NCBI GenBank assembly: GCA_018697195.1
Contig: JAGMWU010000027.1
Location: forward strand, 15,711,313-15,775,312
Length of the DNA: 64,000 nucleotides
Source of the DNA: Certhia americana
Taxonomy: Eukaryota; Chordata; Aves; Passeriformes; Certhiidae
Direction: 5' to 3'
Below the pieces are notes generated by a model. The model ran no database searches and was not told the DNA's origin. It was given only the letters and a program-made list of their open reading frames with translations. Within the stretch, counting starts at the first letter, position 1. Each line of letters starts with the position of its first letter. Of this stretch, positions 21,316-34,462 are shown one piece after another. Position numbers and translations under genes: made by a program.

Positions 21316-21333
21316 TGGTGCATTGGCCAGGAA
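21316..21333 (+). other. tRNA-Gly primer-site match inside a solo LTR
   Basis: TGGTGCATTGGCCAGGAA differs at one of 18 bases from the complement of the 3' end of vertebrate tRNA-Gly (TGGTGCATTGGCCGGGAA). It lies inside the target duplications, not after the LTR. Confidence 0.6.
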
Positions 21334-21352
21334 ACAAACTAAACCCATGACA

Positions 21353-23604
21353 CTGAGGAAGCTAGCCATGTTGCCTTGGTTAACTTAGTCATGTCACTAC
21401 AGATTGCTTAGCAACTTTTGTTTTGTTCACTGCAATTGAACTGTATTTGCTTTTGAGCTAATGTCTTTTCCTCTTCAAGAAAAATTCTGGCCTTTTTTCC
21501 TGTAGGGTTTTTTTTCTTCCTTTCATTTTTGCCAACCAGCTAAATGCACCAGAAGTAGCTGTTTCAGGAGCCCTAGTCCATCTCAGTAGGGTTGTCTTCT
21601 GGTTTTGAGGTTTAAGAACACCTTGCTCAGTGACTAATTCTACTTAGGATACAGATTCATTGTGTGAGAGATGGAAAGTGGGCTTTTTGTTTGCTTGTTT
21701 GGTTGTTTTTCTGAATGCTTAAAGTACTTGAACTCAAAACACATCTTGTTACAAAGCAGTTTAACTGTGCATGACAGACCAAAGGAGAGACTGTGTAACT
21801 TGATGAACCAGCAAGAGGTGTGCCTTGCTGTTGATATGCCAGAGGAGATTTTGGAGAAAAAAAATCTCATACATTTCAGGTTTGTCCTACACATCCTTAC
21901 AAACTTTGAAGATGGGTCAGATGTGCACCTTTCAATTTATGTTATTTCTGGTGTTTCTGGGAATTTCTCATTCTGTAATCCTTGGCGGCTTTCTATACTT
22001 TTGATGAGTCTTTCCTAGATGTAGTGAATCTCCAGTTCTCTTCCACACAACAGGCCAGGACTGACCAATTCCCCAAGTGGTTTGGAAACTATGGTGTGTA
22101 ACACTTATGTTACACACATATCAAACTAGGTACATTCTTCAGGAGTCCAGGTCTAGGTCAAAGATGAAAGTATCTGTGTTACCCAGACTCAAGGGTGAGA
22201 ATGAGGTGCCTCTCAGGGCAATTGGCAACAACACCTAATGGAAGACACATCAGCCTAAGTGATGGAAAGCAGCTTTTTAAAAGCTTCCAACTGAAAGGGT
22301 CAAACTTAAACTGCTCCTCTCCCTTCTTGGGTTACTAACCACAGTCCTGAGGCCAAGGACATGGGATTCCTGGACAGAAGCTACATTCTGAACTCTAATG
22401 GGTTAAAGCACTATGATTGTAATGGTGTATTGAGTGCTGTGCTGATCTGCCACCTTTCAGCTGGAGCAGTCCAATGGTCTAGAAACAAGTGAGAGAGTCT
22501 GGGAGCTTAGAACAAAGAGGAACCGACTTTTTGCCTTATCTTTGGAACAAGGTTGGGCCAGGGTGAAGGGTATTTTTAAATGCATGAAAAGAGAAGCAGT
22601 TGTACAGTCAGGCCTCCTTTTCCCTGGGATGTACTAATCTTAGAGTTCCACATTAGACTGAAGTGTTTCATCTTAATTTGTACTAGTAGACTTGTAGTTT
22701 GGAACCTGATATTGTAGCAGAAAATACATTTTTTTTTGACTCCCTTAAGTGGAATTGCAATGTGGATTTTTTTTTAATTAGTTCCGTATGATGCTGGAGG
22801 TAAAGCTGATAAGATCTGCTGTCTATATATTTTAGGTGTCTGTTAAGGGTGCTTGTATTTTAAGTTGTACTGGCTATGTTCACCATGGTACTTGCTATTC
22901 CTGTGGGTCTAGTCACTTCATTGTTTCTTGATTCCATTCAGGGTAGGGAGTTTAATCTCTAGAGGTCTACATATGTTTAGTTCTGGCTATGTGGGTAACG
23001 ACTTCTTCTTGTTTAGCTGTTAGGACAGCTACATGTATGGACATTTAAGCTAACAGGGGCTAGCTTTAAAGATTAAAAACCTGTTGAAAGGATGGTTTCT
23101 ATGATGGATGTGGAACTTCCAAGATGCTTTTCATCATCTGTCAAACAGTCTGTTTCATCCAAAGTATTGATGAGGGAGCTTGTTGGAAAATGGGAGAAAG
23201 AAGTCTTGTTAGGAATTTTATTTTCCTTTTGATCATCAGGTAAAATAGGATTACCTTGCTTTTTTCCTGGATAATCTTAATGCAGGGAATGATTAATTCA
23301 TGTCATGGTCCATTTCTATGAAGGAGAAAGTAGGAGACAGCAATAAAACACTCTGACTTTTTTTCCTCACCTTTTGTGGATTACTGAGCATTGATGTTAC
23401 ATGGTGATTTATGTCATTATGGAAACAAGCCATGGTATCTGTATAAACAAGAATACTGAGCTTAAAGTAAAAATATGAACATAAGTAAAAGGAAAATATA
23501 ATTTCATTATTTTGTTTTAAATCCCTTTGTTATGAATTACTGACTTTTCTATTATATATTTTTGCCACTGCGTAACAAATAATTATAAATTGTACCCACT
23601 TTTA
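21353..23604. other. About 2.2 kb without recognised features
   Basis: Moderately AT-rich single-copy-looking sequence. The longest frames (about 115 codons at 21671-22018) show no motif, repeat or splice structure. Confidence 0.5.
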
Positions 23605-24014
23605 TGTATAAGGAAAACTGCAGATTTGTACGAACATGTAAAGTCTTGTTACTCCTGCAGGCTTGTGCGAACATGTAGAGACTTATTGCTGTTGCTTGCT
23701 GGGATTGTAGCCTGGTGACATGTTCAGTTCTTGCCCGGACTTGGTCGAGGCTTGTGACTGTTGCTGCTTGCTTAAGAGACTATAAGCTAGCCAACATGTT
23801 CGGGCTTATTCGGACTTGTACCCCAGCGCAGTAAGCATGACACAGCCCAACGAGAAAATGACTATAAAAGGGGCAGTGACCGAGGGTAGTTCGGATGTGT
23901 TGGTGGAGCAGAGACTCCCCACGTACCCAGAACTGGCTTGCTCGTTCCTTATCAACGAATTAATAAATTGACTTATTGATTGACCAACCCAATTGTAGTG
24001 AGTAATTTATAACA
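23605..24014 (+). mobile_element. LTR, plus orientation
   Basis: It begins TGTATAAGG and ends TTATAACA. It carries TATAAAAGG (about 23871) and AATAAATTGAC (about 23961) and several imperfect copies of a GCTTGTGCGAACATGTAGAG-like U3 repeat. No target duplication is evident, so the outer limits are approximate. Confidence 0.6.
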
Positions 24015-25139
24015 GCACAAAGAATGGAAGTTCAGTTTAGGGTAAAGTGCATAAGAAAAATACCTTCCTATCACCCTTTAGAGGCACACAATGTGTTCTA
24101 TACTAGGCTGATTTTTCATTTCCTGTAAAAACAGGAAGGAACATTTCAAGGAAAAACATGCTTACAAAGAAATAAAAGTCTTGTCAAGATCTGGATTATT
24201 CATCCATGGGACAAAAAGTGAGTGATTTAAACAGGCAAGTCAGAATAATAGCATGAATAACTGTAGTGCTATACTGTTGAATAGCAAAAGAGGGCATCGA
24301 GAGAGGCATGAACAGAACAACCTTGTTCTGGTGTGCCTGTACCTTTTAACAGACAATGAGATAATAGGGATCACAAAATATTATGCAGTCCTCAAGAAGA
24401 GGTTTACTAGATTTTTCTTCAAAGTTCAGCTGCTGTAACTCACTCTGACAGCTACTATAGGGATGAATCCTGAAAGGTCCCATGTACCTGAGCATTCCAG
24501 TAATAGTTTTCTAGAATTGCAAAAGGTCAGCAGCACTGCAATTCACAGGACTTGTGCTAGCCTTCCTCAAGCATCTGACTGCAGTTCATGCCATTTGTAG
24601 CTCATTCAGATAAGTATGAAAAAAAATAGATGGAAAAATATTTGGTATTTGGAAATAAGAATAGACATTCTGCAGAGTTCATACATGGCTGAATTAGAGT
24701 GAGTTTTGTATGAGTAAATTACTACAACTGGTGTCAGGTAGAGGCTGTAGTTTGAAACCTGTGGTGATCTCAGCTGGATGCCAGTGCATACAACCATTTT
24801 GTCTTCTGTGTTTCTGGATTGCCTTCCCACACAGAATGGTGTTTTTGAAGGGACAGTCAGTGCTCTGTCATCCTGCCAGATGTCAACAAGAACTCTTGTC
24901 CAAACTGCAAGTGCTCTGCAGGGTTCCTGGGTCTGATGAGCACAGGTAGTCCAAACTGAGTAGAATGTACAATCCTAATTAGAAGCATGCCATTTGCTTA
25001 CGTAGCAGTACTAGCAGCTCTGAATGATTAATTTGGAATACATCAACTACTTGGCCTTAAGAAACTAGACACAGTAAAAAAATATAGTAATTCTGACAAT
25101 TTTCAAGATGGAAATTCTGTGGAACAGTTGCTTGTTCTT
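24015..25139. other. Nothing recognised
   Basis: AT-rich, with only short frames lacking motifs. Confidence 0.45.
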
Positions 25140-25736
25140 TGTCTTGGTTTAGAAAGACAGGGGTGTCCGCTATGAACCAAAAAAAAAAAAGGGAAACTTC
25201 CCTTGGGGTTTGTTATAATTCCAAAATTGAAGGAGAGGTCTTAGGCAACGATAAGGAGGGTAGGAATAACAGTTCTTTACTAGNNNNNNNNNNNNNNNNN
25301 NNNNNNNNNNNNNNNNNNNNNNNNNNNNNNNNNNNNNNNNNNNNNNNNNNNNNNNNNNNNNNNNNNNNNNNNNNNNNNNNNNNGTGAGATGATTCCGAGG
25401 GTTCACAGTGGCTGGAGCTGTTGGAAAAGTGTCCCGGCTGGGCAGGGGCTGCAGAAACACAGCGTGGGGAGACCTCGAGCAGAACTGAAGAAACCGTGGG
25501 TGCAGGGCAGGGAGGAAACGGGTTCCCAAAATCCCGGGGGACACACGAAGAGACGGTGGTCCGACGGAGTCCCAGGTGAAGGGGATGGTGAGAGCTCTCT
25601 GCCTCGCCGAGACAAGCAGCCCTGGCAGTTCCCCCAGAGCAGAAAACTGCCCTGAGCAAAGTGAGATCAATGTCTCTGGGTAGCTGCTTCCTTTGTTTGA
25701 CCTGAGCACCCATAAGTACCGAAAAGCACCCAGCCA
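25140..25736 (-). mobile_element. LTR related to the 46129-46859 family, interrupted by a gap
   Basis: The left part (TGTCTTGGTTTAG, then GGAATAACAGTTCTTTACTAG) resembles the corresponding part of the LTRs at 27678 and 46129 in minus orientation. The right part ends near CACCCAGCCA. A 100-N gap cuts the middle. No target duplication was seen. Confidence 0.5.
25284..25383. other. Assembly gap (100 N)
   Basis: Exactly 100 N, a conventional placeholder for a gap of unknown size. Reading frames crossing it are meaningless. Confidence 0.95.
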
Positions 25737-27677
25737 TTAGCTTCCTAGCAACTTCTGGGAAAAAATTCTATAAGAAATTAACCCAACCCCCAACATTCTT
25801 CAATGCAAATATTCTTCTGCTGATTATTTGCAAACATGATGTAAGAGAAGTCTTGTTGAACAGAATAGTCAAGAGTGAAGGTCTGTATATGAACTCCTCC
25901 CTGTCCCTGAAATTATTCCACTTGAGGTTCATTATCATTGAATCTTTAGCCATATATCTTCCCTCATGGTGACTGCAATGGAATTTTTCTTTTTTTGAGA
26001 AATGGCTAATTTTAATCACATCTAGTTCTAATTCATAGGAAGCTGTAATTCCATTTTTAAAAAGGAATAATTTCAATTAAATCATTAGCATTGTGGTTGA
26101 GTTCTCTGATAAAATGGTAGGTAGCAGTAAGTAATTCTTCTAAAGTAACACCTTGATCATATTTCTTTCAATCTTTTAAATTATTTTTACAAATGTTTTA
26201 ACAGCAAGTGAAACAAAGCAAACCAAAATGTCTCTCTCCAGGAAATATGTAGGTACATACCATGCCGGGGTGATGAAAATCTACCACATTTTTAGATTCA
26301 AACAACACATAGAGCACAGAGTGGCTTTTTTGTTCATCCTTTGTGCATGGTCTAGAAAAGTTACACAAGAGGGATTTTTTTTTTTTCAATGACAGATGAA
26401 GCTCATAATGTAGTGATTTGCTTTTTCTTTGATTGATAATTTTGTGTTCTGAAACTTGGGAAGGTAGTCATTTAGCAGAAGCTTAACGTATAGTCATTTT
26501 GCAACTGATAACTAGATTGTGACATTGGAGAAGAGATCTCTTTTTCTTGCTGCCGTGACCTTAGACTTGCTCCTTGTAGGCAGAAGTTGCAAGCAGTTGA
26601 GTTAAAAGTTGGGAGATGTGTCAGTTTAAAACAATTAATAAATGTGTTGTGTATTGTGAAGGGATTGAGATTTGTTGTAACTCTTGATGTGTTTTGGGAG
26701 TCCTTCAAAATAGAAATTATTATTAAAAGTGTAAGAATAAACAAACAATTCTGTTTGAAAATTTGTGAAGCCATTTTTCAATGGCATGGACAAGAAAATC
26801 TGTTACAAAAGATTATGCTGTGGTGATTTAGAAATTCTTTTTACTTAATACTGTATAAAGTTTTACTGAATAATAATACTAATATTGCTACTAATAATAA
26901 TGTAGGATTATCTGCTTAGCATGAGTTATTTCAGCTTTAAATAAACTTTCTGAGTATTTATTTTGCAACTTGCAAGCAGTCTTCTCTGACTTGTGGTAAT
27001 TCCCTATAACTTGCTGTCATCTGTTGGGCTTGTATCCTTAGTTACTCCAGCTGTACCAGCACTCCAGGTTTGGATCTATGCCAGTTCGGCAGAGAAAATG
27101 CCCAGGCATGGTTTAGGGAAAGTGGAGTCCAGGACCTGTTTGCAGTAGGCAATTGGATTTGTCAACAATGTTTCTAAGGCAAGGGTGATTGGCTGTTTCA
27201 ATGGAAGTTTCCTAGCCAGAGGCAGAGAGGATGGGAAATGCATAGGAGCTCATCTTGTTTGCTGTATCAGTCTTGTATCAGCTATTCTGGGACATCAGAG
27301 ACTTGCCTGGCATATTGTAGGTGACTTCCAATCTGCCCTTTCTGCTTTGTCATGCTCCTGTGATTTTGCATATCCCCCCAGTAAAAGAACTGATCAGTCA
27401 GAAGTCCATCCCAGGTAGGAGTGAATAGGGGCATGTGCTTGGAATGCATCCACTTGGAATTCTTCTTTGCATCCGAGAACCAGAAGGGAAAGCCTTGTCA
27501 GCATGACAGAATTAAGGACAGATTGAGTTCACACCAGTGTTCCAGATTTCCTGCCACCGACTCTGGGAATTATGAATACCTAAGAGAGCTGTCAAGTGTC
27601 TTTTTTTACCATTCTCCTTGTATGACTTAGCCTTTGCTTTGGAATATTTGATAATAGGAGTAAATATTCTCCTACAC
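25737..27677. other. Nothing recognised
   Basis: About 1.9 kb of AT-rich sequence with a small ATA/ATT-rich patch near 26870-26910. No gene or LTR was seen. Confidence 0.45.
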
Positions 27678-28408
27678 TGTTGTGGTTTGAACAACTGGTG
27701 TCTGCTAAGGAAGGCAGGAGCCTCCCTTGGAATGGAGAATTTAACCCCCCTCCATCCGAATTATTATAACTTTGAAATTAAGGGGCTCTCAGGCAAAGAT
27801 ATGGGAATAGGAATAACAGTTCTTTATTAGGGGAACTAAAATAAACAATAAACCCCAAAACACATGCAGTATTACAAAAGAGAAAAAAAAAGGAAACAAA
27901 CAAACAAACAAACAAAACCCACTGACAGAGTCAGGATACAACCTGACACCCTGGGGGTCAAGGTGTTGGTAGCAGTCCAATTAAATGGTGGCTGCAGTCC
28001 TAGTGGCAGATGTGGCTCTATTGAAGTGATGGTCCCGTAGAAAAAGTTGAGTTCTTTCGCTGAAGGTCCAGTGATGATAGATGGGCCTGGTCTTCCTCTG
28101 AGAATCCAGTGGAAAAGGCTGCCTTGGTGTTCCAACTCCCAGATTTTTATCCAGGTAGGAATACTTGGCTCCTCCTGCTGGTTGGAGCATTTCCCAGTGG
28201 GATGATGTAATTTTGTCTGTGTGACTCAATGGCCCATTAGCAGAGGATATCTCCCTGGAGGGAGGCTGGGTTGTGGAAGAGATAAGAAAACTGCCCCAGC
28301 ATGTTTCTTGGCCCATTGACAGAAGATTACCCCACCCCCCCCACAGTTTCAACAGCTGGTGATAGAATACAGAGTTTTTGGTTATATTTTGCACTGCAAC
28401 CCATTACA
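27678..28408 (-). mobile_element. Solo LTR, 731 bp
   Basis: It runs from TGTTGTGGTTTG to CCCATTACA and is flanked by TACAC on both sides (27673-27677, 28409-28413). It is collinear along its length with the LTR at 46129-46859. On the minus strand it has AATAAAG near 27826 and an expanded GTTT tract (about 27893-27917). Confidence 0.85.
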
Positions 28409-31272
28409 TACACATATGTTTTTGGTAATGAAAAAGATAAGTCCTTTTCTGCAAAAGAATATACAAAACACAAAGTAAATGTTGCTGACTTACTTTACAT
28501 TTAGCTTACCAGAAGGAAATCCCCAGAGAAAGGTGGAACAGTGCTTTCCTAGTAATCTACTAAAATCTTTTTTTCTGGTTGCAATTGTCTGTGCTTTCAT
28601 GGTGCACTAATTCTCAGGTTTGCTAGTATCTAAAAATATGGACTAAAATGAAGAAGAAAAAAAGCAGTTGCTCTGCTATCAAGAAAACTCTATGCACCTT
28701 TCTGACAAACGATTCCGAATGTACTTCGGTAAACTGGGTGCAGTTTTTCCTGTGCTTTTCTGGAATTCTTCTTAATATTAAACTCTGGTAATGCATTAGA
28801 GTGGCATTACAAAGCCCAGAGTCTGTTTCAGATGCTCCTGCTGCCGAGTTCAATCCATGTGTTAAGTTATAGACATGATTGTTCATTAACAGAAGTGAAA
28901 TGTTTGATATAAGAAATTGAATGTTTTACTGTGTCTAATTTAGTCCTGAATGTGAACAAGAGTGCGTTATTCTCGAGTTCTGACTGTCCCAGGGGTGTGT
29001 AATTCTAGTCTGAGATTTTATATTTCCCCTCAGGAAGGAACATAAATTTCACTGAAGAGTGGCTTTTTGCTACCCAGCTACTGTTTGAGGGCTTTCTAGT
29101 CTCAGTCCTTCATTTACAATAGAGTTTGGTAGGTTTCAAAAGGCCTTGCAATTCTTTGAAGACTGACTCTTTTTTCAAAGTGTATGCAAGGGTTCCCCTA
29201 GGCTTTGAAAATGAGCTGATTTTTGAAATTGACTTGTCTTCAAGACTCAATGATTCTGGAGAGATTATTTTGTGCTTCTATTTTGTGTGTGTTTTGGGGG
29301 ATTTTTTTCCTTTAAATTGTTACTTTTAAATTATTTTCTGAAATATTTAGTTCACATTATGCTCAGTTTGCACAGAAAATATATATGCTCTGGAATCAAT
29401 GGTTTAAATATGAATCCTTAGGGAGGACAATGGAAAGAGAAATGCCTCTGCCAGTCAATTTGCAGCATAGCATGAAACAGTCAATAACAAAGGTGAGGAT
29501 CCTGACTTCAAATGGAAGCTATTAACAATCAGATGTAAGTCGTGTATAATCATCTCCTATAAATCCCACCATTAAAACTCATACTAAGTCAGTGTGCAGA
29601 AGACTTGCAATCTGATTGTGAATCAGTGCTTTTTCTGAAATCCTGCTATTCATTTCAGATGTTTTAATTTTCCTCCAGGGTATCATACACTAGGGAGAAG
29701 GGGAATATTGAAGATGGTGATAAAGAGTAACAGTACTTGTAAGATTGCATTTAAGCTGATGTGTATCTGTCAGCAGTTTTGGGGGATTTGAACTGCATAA
29801 GCTTTTTCTCAATTGCTTTTTGCATCAGATGCTATAATATGAGGTTGCTAATCTGAGATGACTTTGCTTAGTGTTCCAAAAGCCTGTAAGCAGATATTAA
29901 AAGTGATTGCTGCACATTTGGTAAGTATTGTGATAGAGCCTGTCAGCAAGTAACTGAAAACCTCTTTGTGCTGCAGAACGTCATCTGCACTTATTTGCAT
30001 GACGTTTGTGTTTGGATGTCCCTGAATGTACTGCAGGGGTATTATATTAGGCATTGCACAGCTTTATAAGAAGTGCCAATTCCTGGCCCCCAAAGCCCAG
30101 AACTGAAGTATATGAGGGACACTGAAGAACTTTCTTGCTTTTTACTCAAAGTCACAATGATGTCTCCAACAGAGCTGGAAGTGAGTCTAGATTTCCTAAG
30201 GGCTGGTGAGAAATCAAGAATTCTGTTTGACAGAAAAATTAATTGTATTGACATTTGCAATGTGTGAAGGAAAGAATCAATCAGAAATTTCATACACATA
30301 AGGAAAGAAGACGAAGTTGAAGATTGGGAGAAACATATGAAGATAAAATAGGCAGGAGAAAAAGAGAGAGAGAAGCATGTCAGTATGAAAGGGGGGAAAA
30401 TCAAAGTAATTTTTCCTCTGCATGATTTAGGTGCTTGAACTGATGTATTGTTTTAAATAAGTTCCAATTAGAGAACACCTGTCTTTCCTTTATGCTTGTG
30501 ACCTAGAATGATATTTTAGGACTTAGGTTTGTTTGCTTGTTTGTTTGTTGAAGGTTTTTTGTTTGTTTTGGGGTGTTTTTTTTTTTTTTGTTTTTTATGC
30601 GTGAGAGGGAAAGAGAAATGAGGAAAAATAGATTTTGGCAAAAAGTTTCAGTTGCTGGAAAACTGATGTCTTCCCAAAATGTTTCTGTCTACCCCCATTC
30701 TAGAATCTTAGATCATCTTAATTCTGTTTCTTACTGCATTGCATTGTCATTGGACAAGAATCATTATATTCCAGAAGGTGCATGGGTGCAGAATGGAAAT
30801 GTAACTCTTATGTTTCCTCTCTGTTAAAGAAGAGTCTCACTAAGATGCACAAAAAATGGGAAAACTCTGGTTTTTTTCAGGCATATATGTTTTAAAGCTG
30901 ATGGAAATTCATCTACATATTCTAAGAATATTTCCAAATTCTGTTTACTACTAAATTTCCGGGTGGTGATACTAAGAGGGCTACCATTTTAATGACAGAA
31001 TTACTGTCTCTATAATGATTAATGGGAATAGTTCTTTATAATCCTTCCCTTGCTGACATCAGTAACTTTCATCTTTTCCTGATTGTACTGGTGGCTATAC
31101 ATTAGTTATGAATATAAGGGAATAAGTTTTAGGGAAATGTTGCAAGTAAGCAGATTGGTAGTTCTGGTTCCATTTCCATTGTCTAAGAAGAACAGATTTT
31201 TTTTTGGACTTTTCATAGACCTCTGACTAGGTTAGCATTAGTTTTTTATTGACCCAGCAAATTTTAGGTTAC
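28409..31272. other. About 2.9 kb without recognised features
   Basis: Unique-looking sequence. The only simple repeat is a TTTG/poly-T patch at about 30528-30590. Frames of up to 120 codons (30042-30404, minus) have no motif and sit in T-rich sequence. Confidence 0.5.
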
Positions 31273-32649
31273 TGTGGCGGTTTCAGTTCAAAACCAGGTG
31301 GAAACACCAATTCATGTAGTAGTTTTCGTTCACCAATCTGAAATTTCTCAACCAAGAGCAAAGCAGGCTTAAACTTTGAAAGGTATGAAGAAAATTTATT
31401 GACAGAACTAAAAGAAGAATGATAAAAATCAGAATAAATCCTTCAGAACACTCCCCTCCCCACACCTTCTCTCTTTCCCTCTGACAATGTACAGAAACAA
31501 CATCCAGAATTCTCAGTCAGTTTTACATTTCTAGAATAATCTTTCTTCAGTTCTATTAGGGAGAGGACCCTCTCTCACTCTGCTATGGGAAAAAACTCTC
31601 CACGAAAAACAGCCACATGGAACATCTGCATTTGTGAAATTTCCTCCCGCTTTTACAGCCTCTAATAGCTGTGCCTCTGGGCCATATCAATGTATGGGGG
31701 TTTTATTTTAAGAATAAACTGTTCAAAAGCAAAGGTTCTCTTCATTATCTTCTCTCAGGGCAAAAAGGTCATCATCACTCATTTCTCTCTCTCTGTTCCA
31801 ATTTCTCAGCAATTCATGGGATCACAGTCACTTCAACATTTGCTCATCTGCACTGAATTCCTTTGCTCAGGTCTACAGTTTGAACTTTCCATCTCCCCTA
31901 CAACGTCTCCATGGTTTAAAGGAAATATTTAGTCCATCACCATAGCTTACAAGAGAATTTCAGCCTGGAAAATAAGGCATCTCCCCATACTCCTGTCATC
32001 TGAAACTTTACTCCTTCTTGACTGACCTTGATGCCTTCATGTGGTCTCTTTACATGCCTTCACTCTGTCTCTCACTCAGGGAAGGATGAGGTCTGGAGGT
32101 CTCTTCTGTGCACTGAAAGAGTTAACAAAGGGCGGCGGCCAGCAATGTAATGAATTGCACTGGAGCTGCAGGCCTCTCTTTGCGGGGCTGCAGGGCTGCT
32201 TCTGGAATCAGCCACTGTGGAATTTCTTCAGTGGCCACGCTGGGCTAAAATCTTATCCGCCCGGCCAGGGCTCAGCTGTGACATGACAGGGGCTGATGAC
32301 ACCTCCCCTTTTCCCTGCCTGGGAGCCACCGGGACCCCGGCCCGGCAGACCCCAGCCATCGTGGACCAGCCACCCCCACCAGCCCCCCCCCCCCCCCCCC
32401 CCCGCCTCTCCTTCCTCCTCTGCCTGGCCTCCGGCTGCCGAGGGGTGGGGTGGGGAGGAACTCAGCTCAGTCCAGCCACTAAAAGAAGCCGAGCAGTGCC
32501 TCTTACCTCTCCCACAACCGGAAATCAGAAGGAAAAATTTCCGGAATTCTCATCTCAAAATTATATTCACAAAGGCGTACCTACCTTTTTCATTGGTTTA
32601 ATCATGTGTCAATATTAAAAAATTGGCCACTCCAGGCCAAACCAGGACA
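31273..32649 (-). mobile_element. Long solo LTR (Gly-site family relative), minus
   Basis: The minus strand begins TGTCCTGGTTTGGCC and ends GTTTTGAACTGAAACC then GCCACA. Flanks are GTTAC and GCTAC (4 of 5 matching). Minus-strand AATAAA is at 31395-31400. The start and U5 match the LTR at 34463-36145. U3 is GC-rich, with a C17 run near 32386-32402. Confidence 0.8.
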
Positions 32650-32849
32650 GCTACTAAGCTTGACTAGTGAATGTAAAGGGAGAAAGTCACAGAGCTTAGG
32701 TGGAACCTGTGTAAGCAACTTCTCAGTCCTAGGGAGATTTATGTTCTACAGTTTGTTATTTCAGCTACCAGATTATGCTCACTCCAAAAGAAGATAAGGC
32801 TTGCGAAATATGAAGTTATAGTTCGTGTCGGGTAAATAAAAATAATTAG
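32650..32849. other. Short spacer between LTRs
   Basis: No feature apart from the ATTAG target site at its end (32845-32849). Confidence 0.5.
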
Positions 32850-33535
32850 TGTTAGGAATGGATTCCTGAGTTTGCTAAATTGGTTGTAATAAGTTCCTAA
32901 GTTTATTAAATTAGTTGTTGGTTGATGCTGTTCTCATGTTAATTGTTAAATTAGTTGTTGGTTGATGCTGTTCTTAAGTCTGTAAGTCAAATCTCATGCT
33001 AATTGTTAACAGAATAAATTACTTTGCCCCCCCTCTCCCCCAACTGTACTTTCCCTATCCCGCCGGGAAATGCCACCGCTGCTCCCCAAAATAGTGCCCA
33101 CCACTAAGGGGGGGGGGGGGGAGACAACTACCGCGAATATGTAAATGAAGGGTGCAAGAGCCCATTTGACACCAAATGCCTCTAAAACAACGAGCCTACG
33201 TGACATCTCGAAAAACCAACAACATGCTACACCTGAGAAAAGGCAGAGCAATCCTCCCACAGCATTTTTTGATTCAGAATGTGGTCACCATAACCTAAAT
33301 GGGAGTCGACTAGAGTGACACCCCTGGACTGCGAGTGAGCAATTGTCTTCCTGAGGACTCTCGTGAGGACTGAAGCCCCAGCTCTGCCCTGAGGCAAAGC
33401 TGCTACATTCCTCCTCTCCCCGCTTCGTCCAAGGGAGCAGCAGCGGTGTGTGCGACCCCTTGGGCTCCCACCCCAAAGAGCTGATTTCAATAAAGGCTAT
33501 TTGACAGGAGCTGGTCTCCTGGCCCTTTTATTTCA
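32850..33535 (+). mobile_element. Solo LTR, 686 bp, gamma-like R/U5
   Basis: TGTTAGGAATGG to TTTTATTTCA, flanked by a perfect ATTAG duplication (32845-32849, 33536-33540). It has AATAAAGGCTATTTGACAGG (33489-33508) and CTGGTCTCCTGGCC, a gammaretrovirus-like R/U5 layout. U3 holds a 29-bp direct repeat (32906-32934, 32946-32974). Confidence 0.85.
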
Positions 33536-33545
33536 ATTAGTATAA

Positions 33546-34398
33546 TTGTGATTGTGAAATATGCAGAAGAGAGTTATGGGACAGTTACAAAGAGGAGTTA
33601 TAATAAACATGGAAAGCAAAGCATGGAAGAAGGCCTTTTGAACTAATCTTTTGTTCATAATTAACTACTATAGATTTTAAGTTGTAAGAATATCTGAATT
33701 ATAACTTTAGAGATTGTTTTTCTTTTAACAAATACTTTCTACTTGTAATTAAGCCTTAAGCTGTTTTGTAATAAAAACTTCTGAATTATACTTTTAGAAT
33801 ATTGCTTTGTACTTAGGATTTTTTAAAACTGTAGCTTTAGAATGTATAAAGGGTTTAGATCACAGAAAGAAGTGAGCCTACCTCACAAGCAAAACAGTGA
33901 AGAAAAACAGCCTGAGAAGGAAGGTGGACTTCAACTTGCTGACTAATGAAGCTGGACCTCCACTATCTGGGATATGCATTCCTGGATATACATCCTGAGA
34001 GGAATAGATCACAATGGAACTGTAAAAACCAGCTATCACAATTATTAATTTTACATCCTGAAGTATGTATCCTGAAAGGAATGGATCACAATAGAGTATA
34101 GAAATTGTAAAGAAACCAGCTATCACTATCATTGATTTTACATCCTGAAGAATGCATACTGAGAAAAATGGATCACAATGAAGTATAGAATTATGATGCA
34201 AAAACTAAAATTAGAAACTGTTGAGGAGGCCTACAGATATACATATAAATACCATCAGGCTTCAGCATTTGGTGTGCAGTTAGAGGGAGAGATCCCACTT
34301 CTGCACCCAGTTCTGCTTTGCTTATGTTTTACCATATTAATTAATAAATTGAATTACTGCTTGATATATTGGCTGAGTCAAACTCCTCATTTTTAACA
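33546..34398 (+). mobile_element. ERVL-like LTR with tandem U3 repeats
   Basis: A TATA-like CATATAAATACC lies at about 34243. TTAATAAATTGAATTACTG precedes the end CATTTTTAACA (34398), similar to the end of the LTR at 23605-24014. The U3 contains about 2.3 tandem units starting GGAAT(A/G)GATCACAAT at 34001 and 34078, with a partial unit from about 34165. The start at 33546 is a guess; no target duplication was found. Confidence 0.6.
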
Positions 34399-34462
34399 GG
34401 CTGGTTCCCTAAATGGGGAAAAAATTCTTCCTGCTATTTGTGGCTCTTTTGTATTACTGGGG

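Larger units (their letters stand above)
19462..21352 (+). mobile_element. Long solo LTR (copy 1 of the Gly-site family)
   Basis: It starts TGTCGTGGTTTAG and ends AAACCCATGACA, flanked by the perfect 5-bp duplication CTGAG (19457-19461 and 21353-21357). It contains a 449-bp nested LTR (20514-20962), AATAAAG near 21235 and, close to its 3' end, TGGTGCATTGGCCAGGAA (21316-21333). Relatives are at 34463-36145 (plus), 31273-32649 (minus) and 44761-45910 (plus, partial). Confidence 0.85.

Noticed and set aside
23605..23860. Tandem array of a GCTTGTGCGAACATG element as a separate satellite
   Set aside because: The copies are few and imperfect and lie inside LTR U3, so they are treated as part of the LTR.
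25170..25737. 174-179 codon minus-strand frames
   Set aside because: They cross the 100-N gap, so more than thirty residues are undefined and the frame relation is unknown.
28300..28394. Functional promoter for a host gene in the solo LTR
   Set aside because: No downstream exon or gene can be recognised in either direction, so a promoter role cannot be supported.
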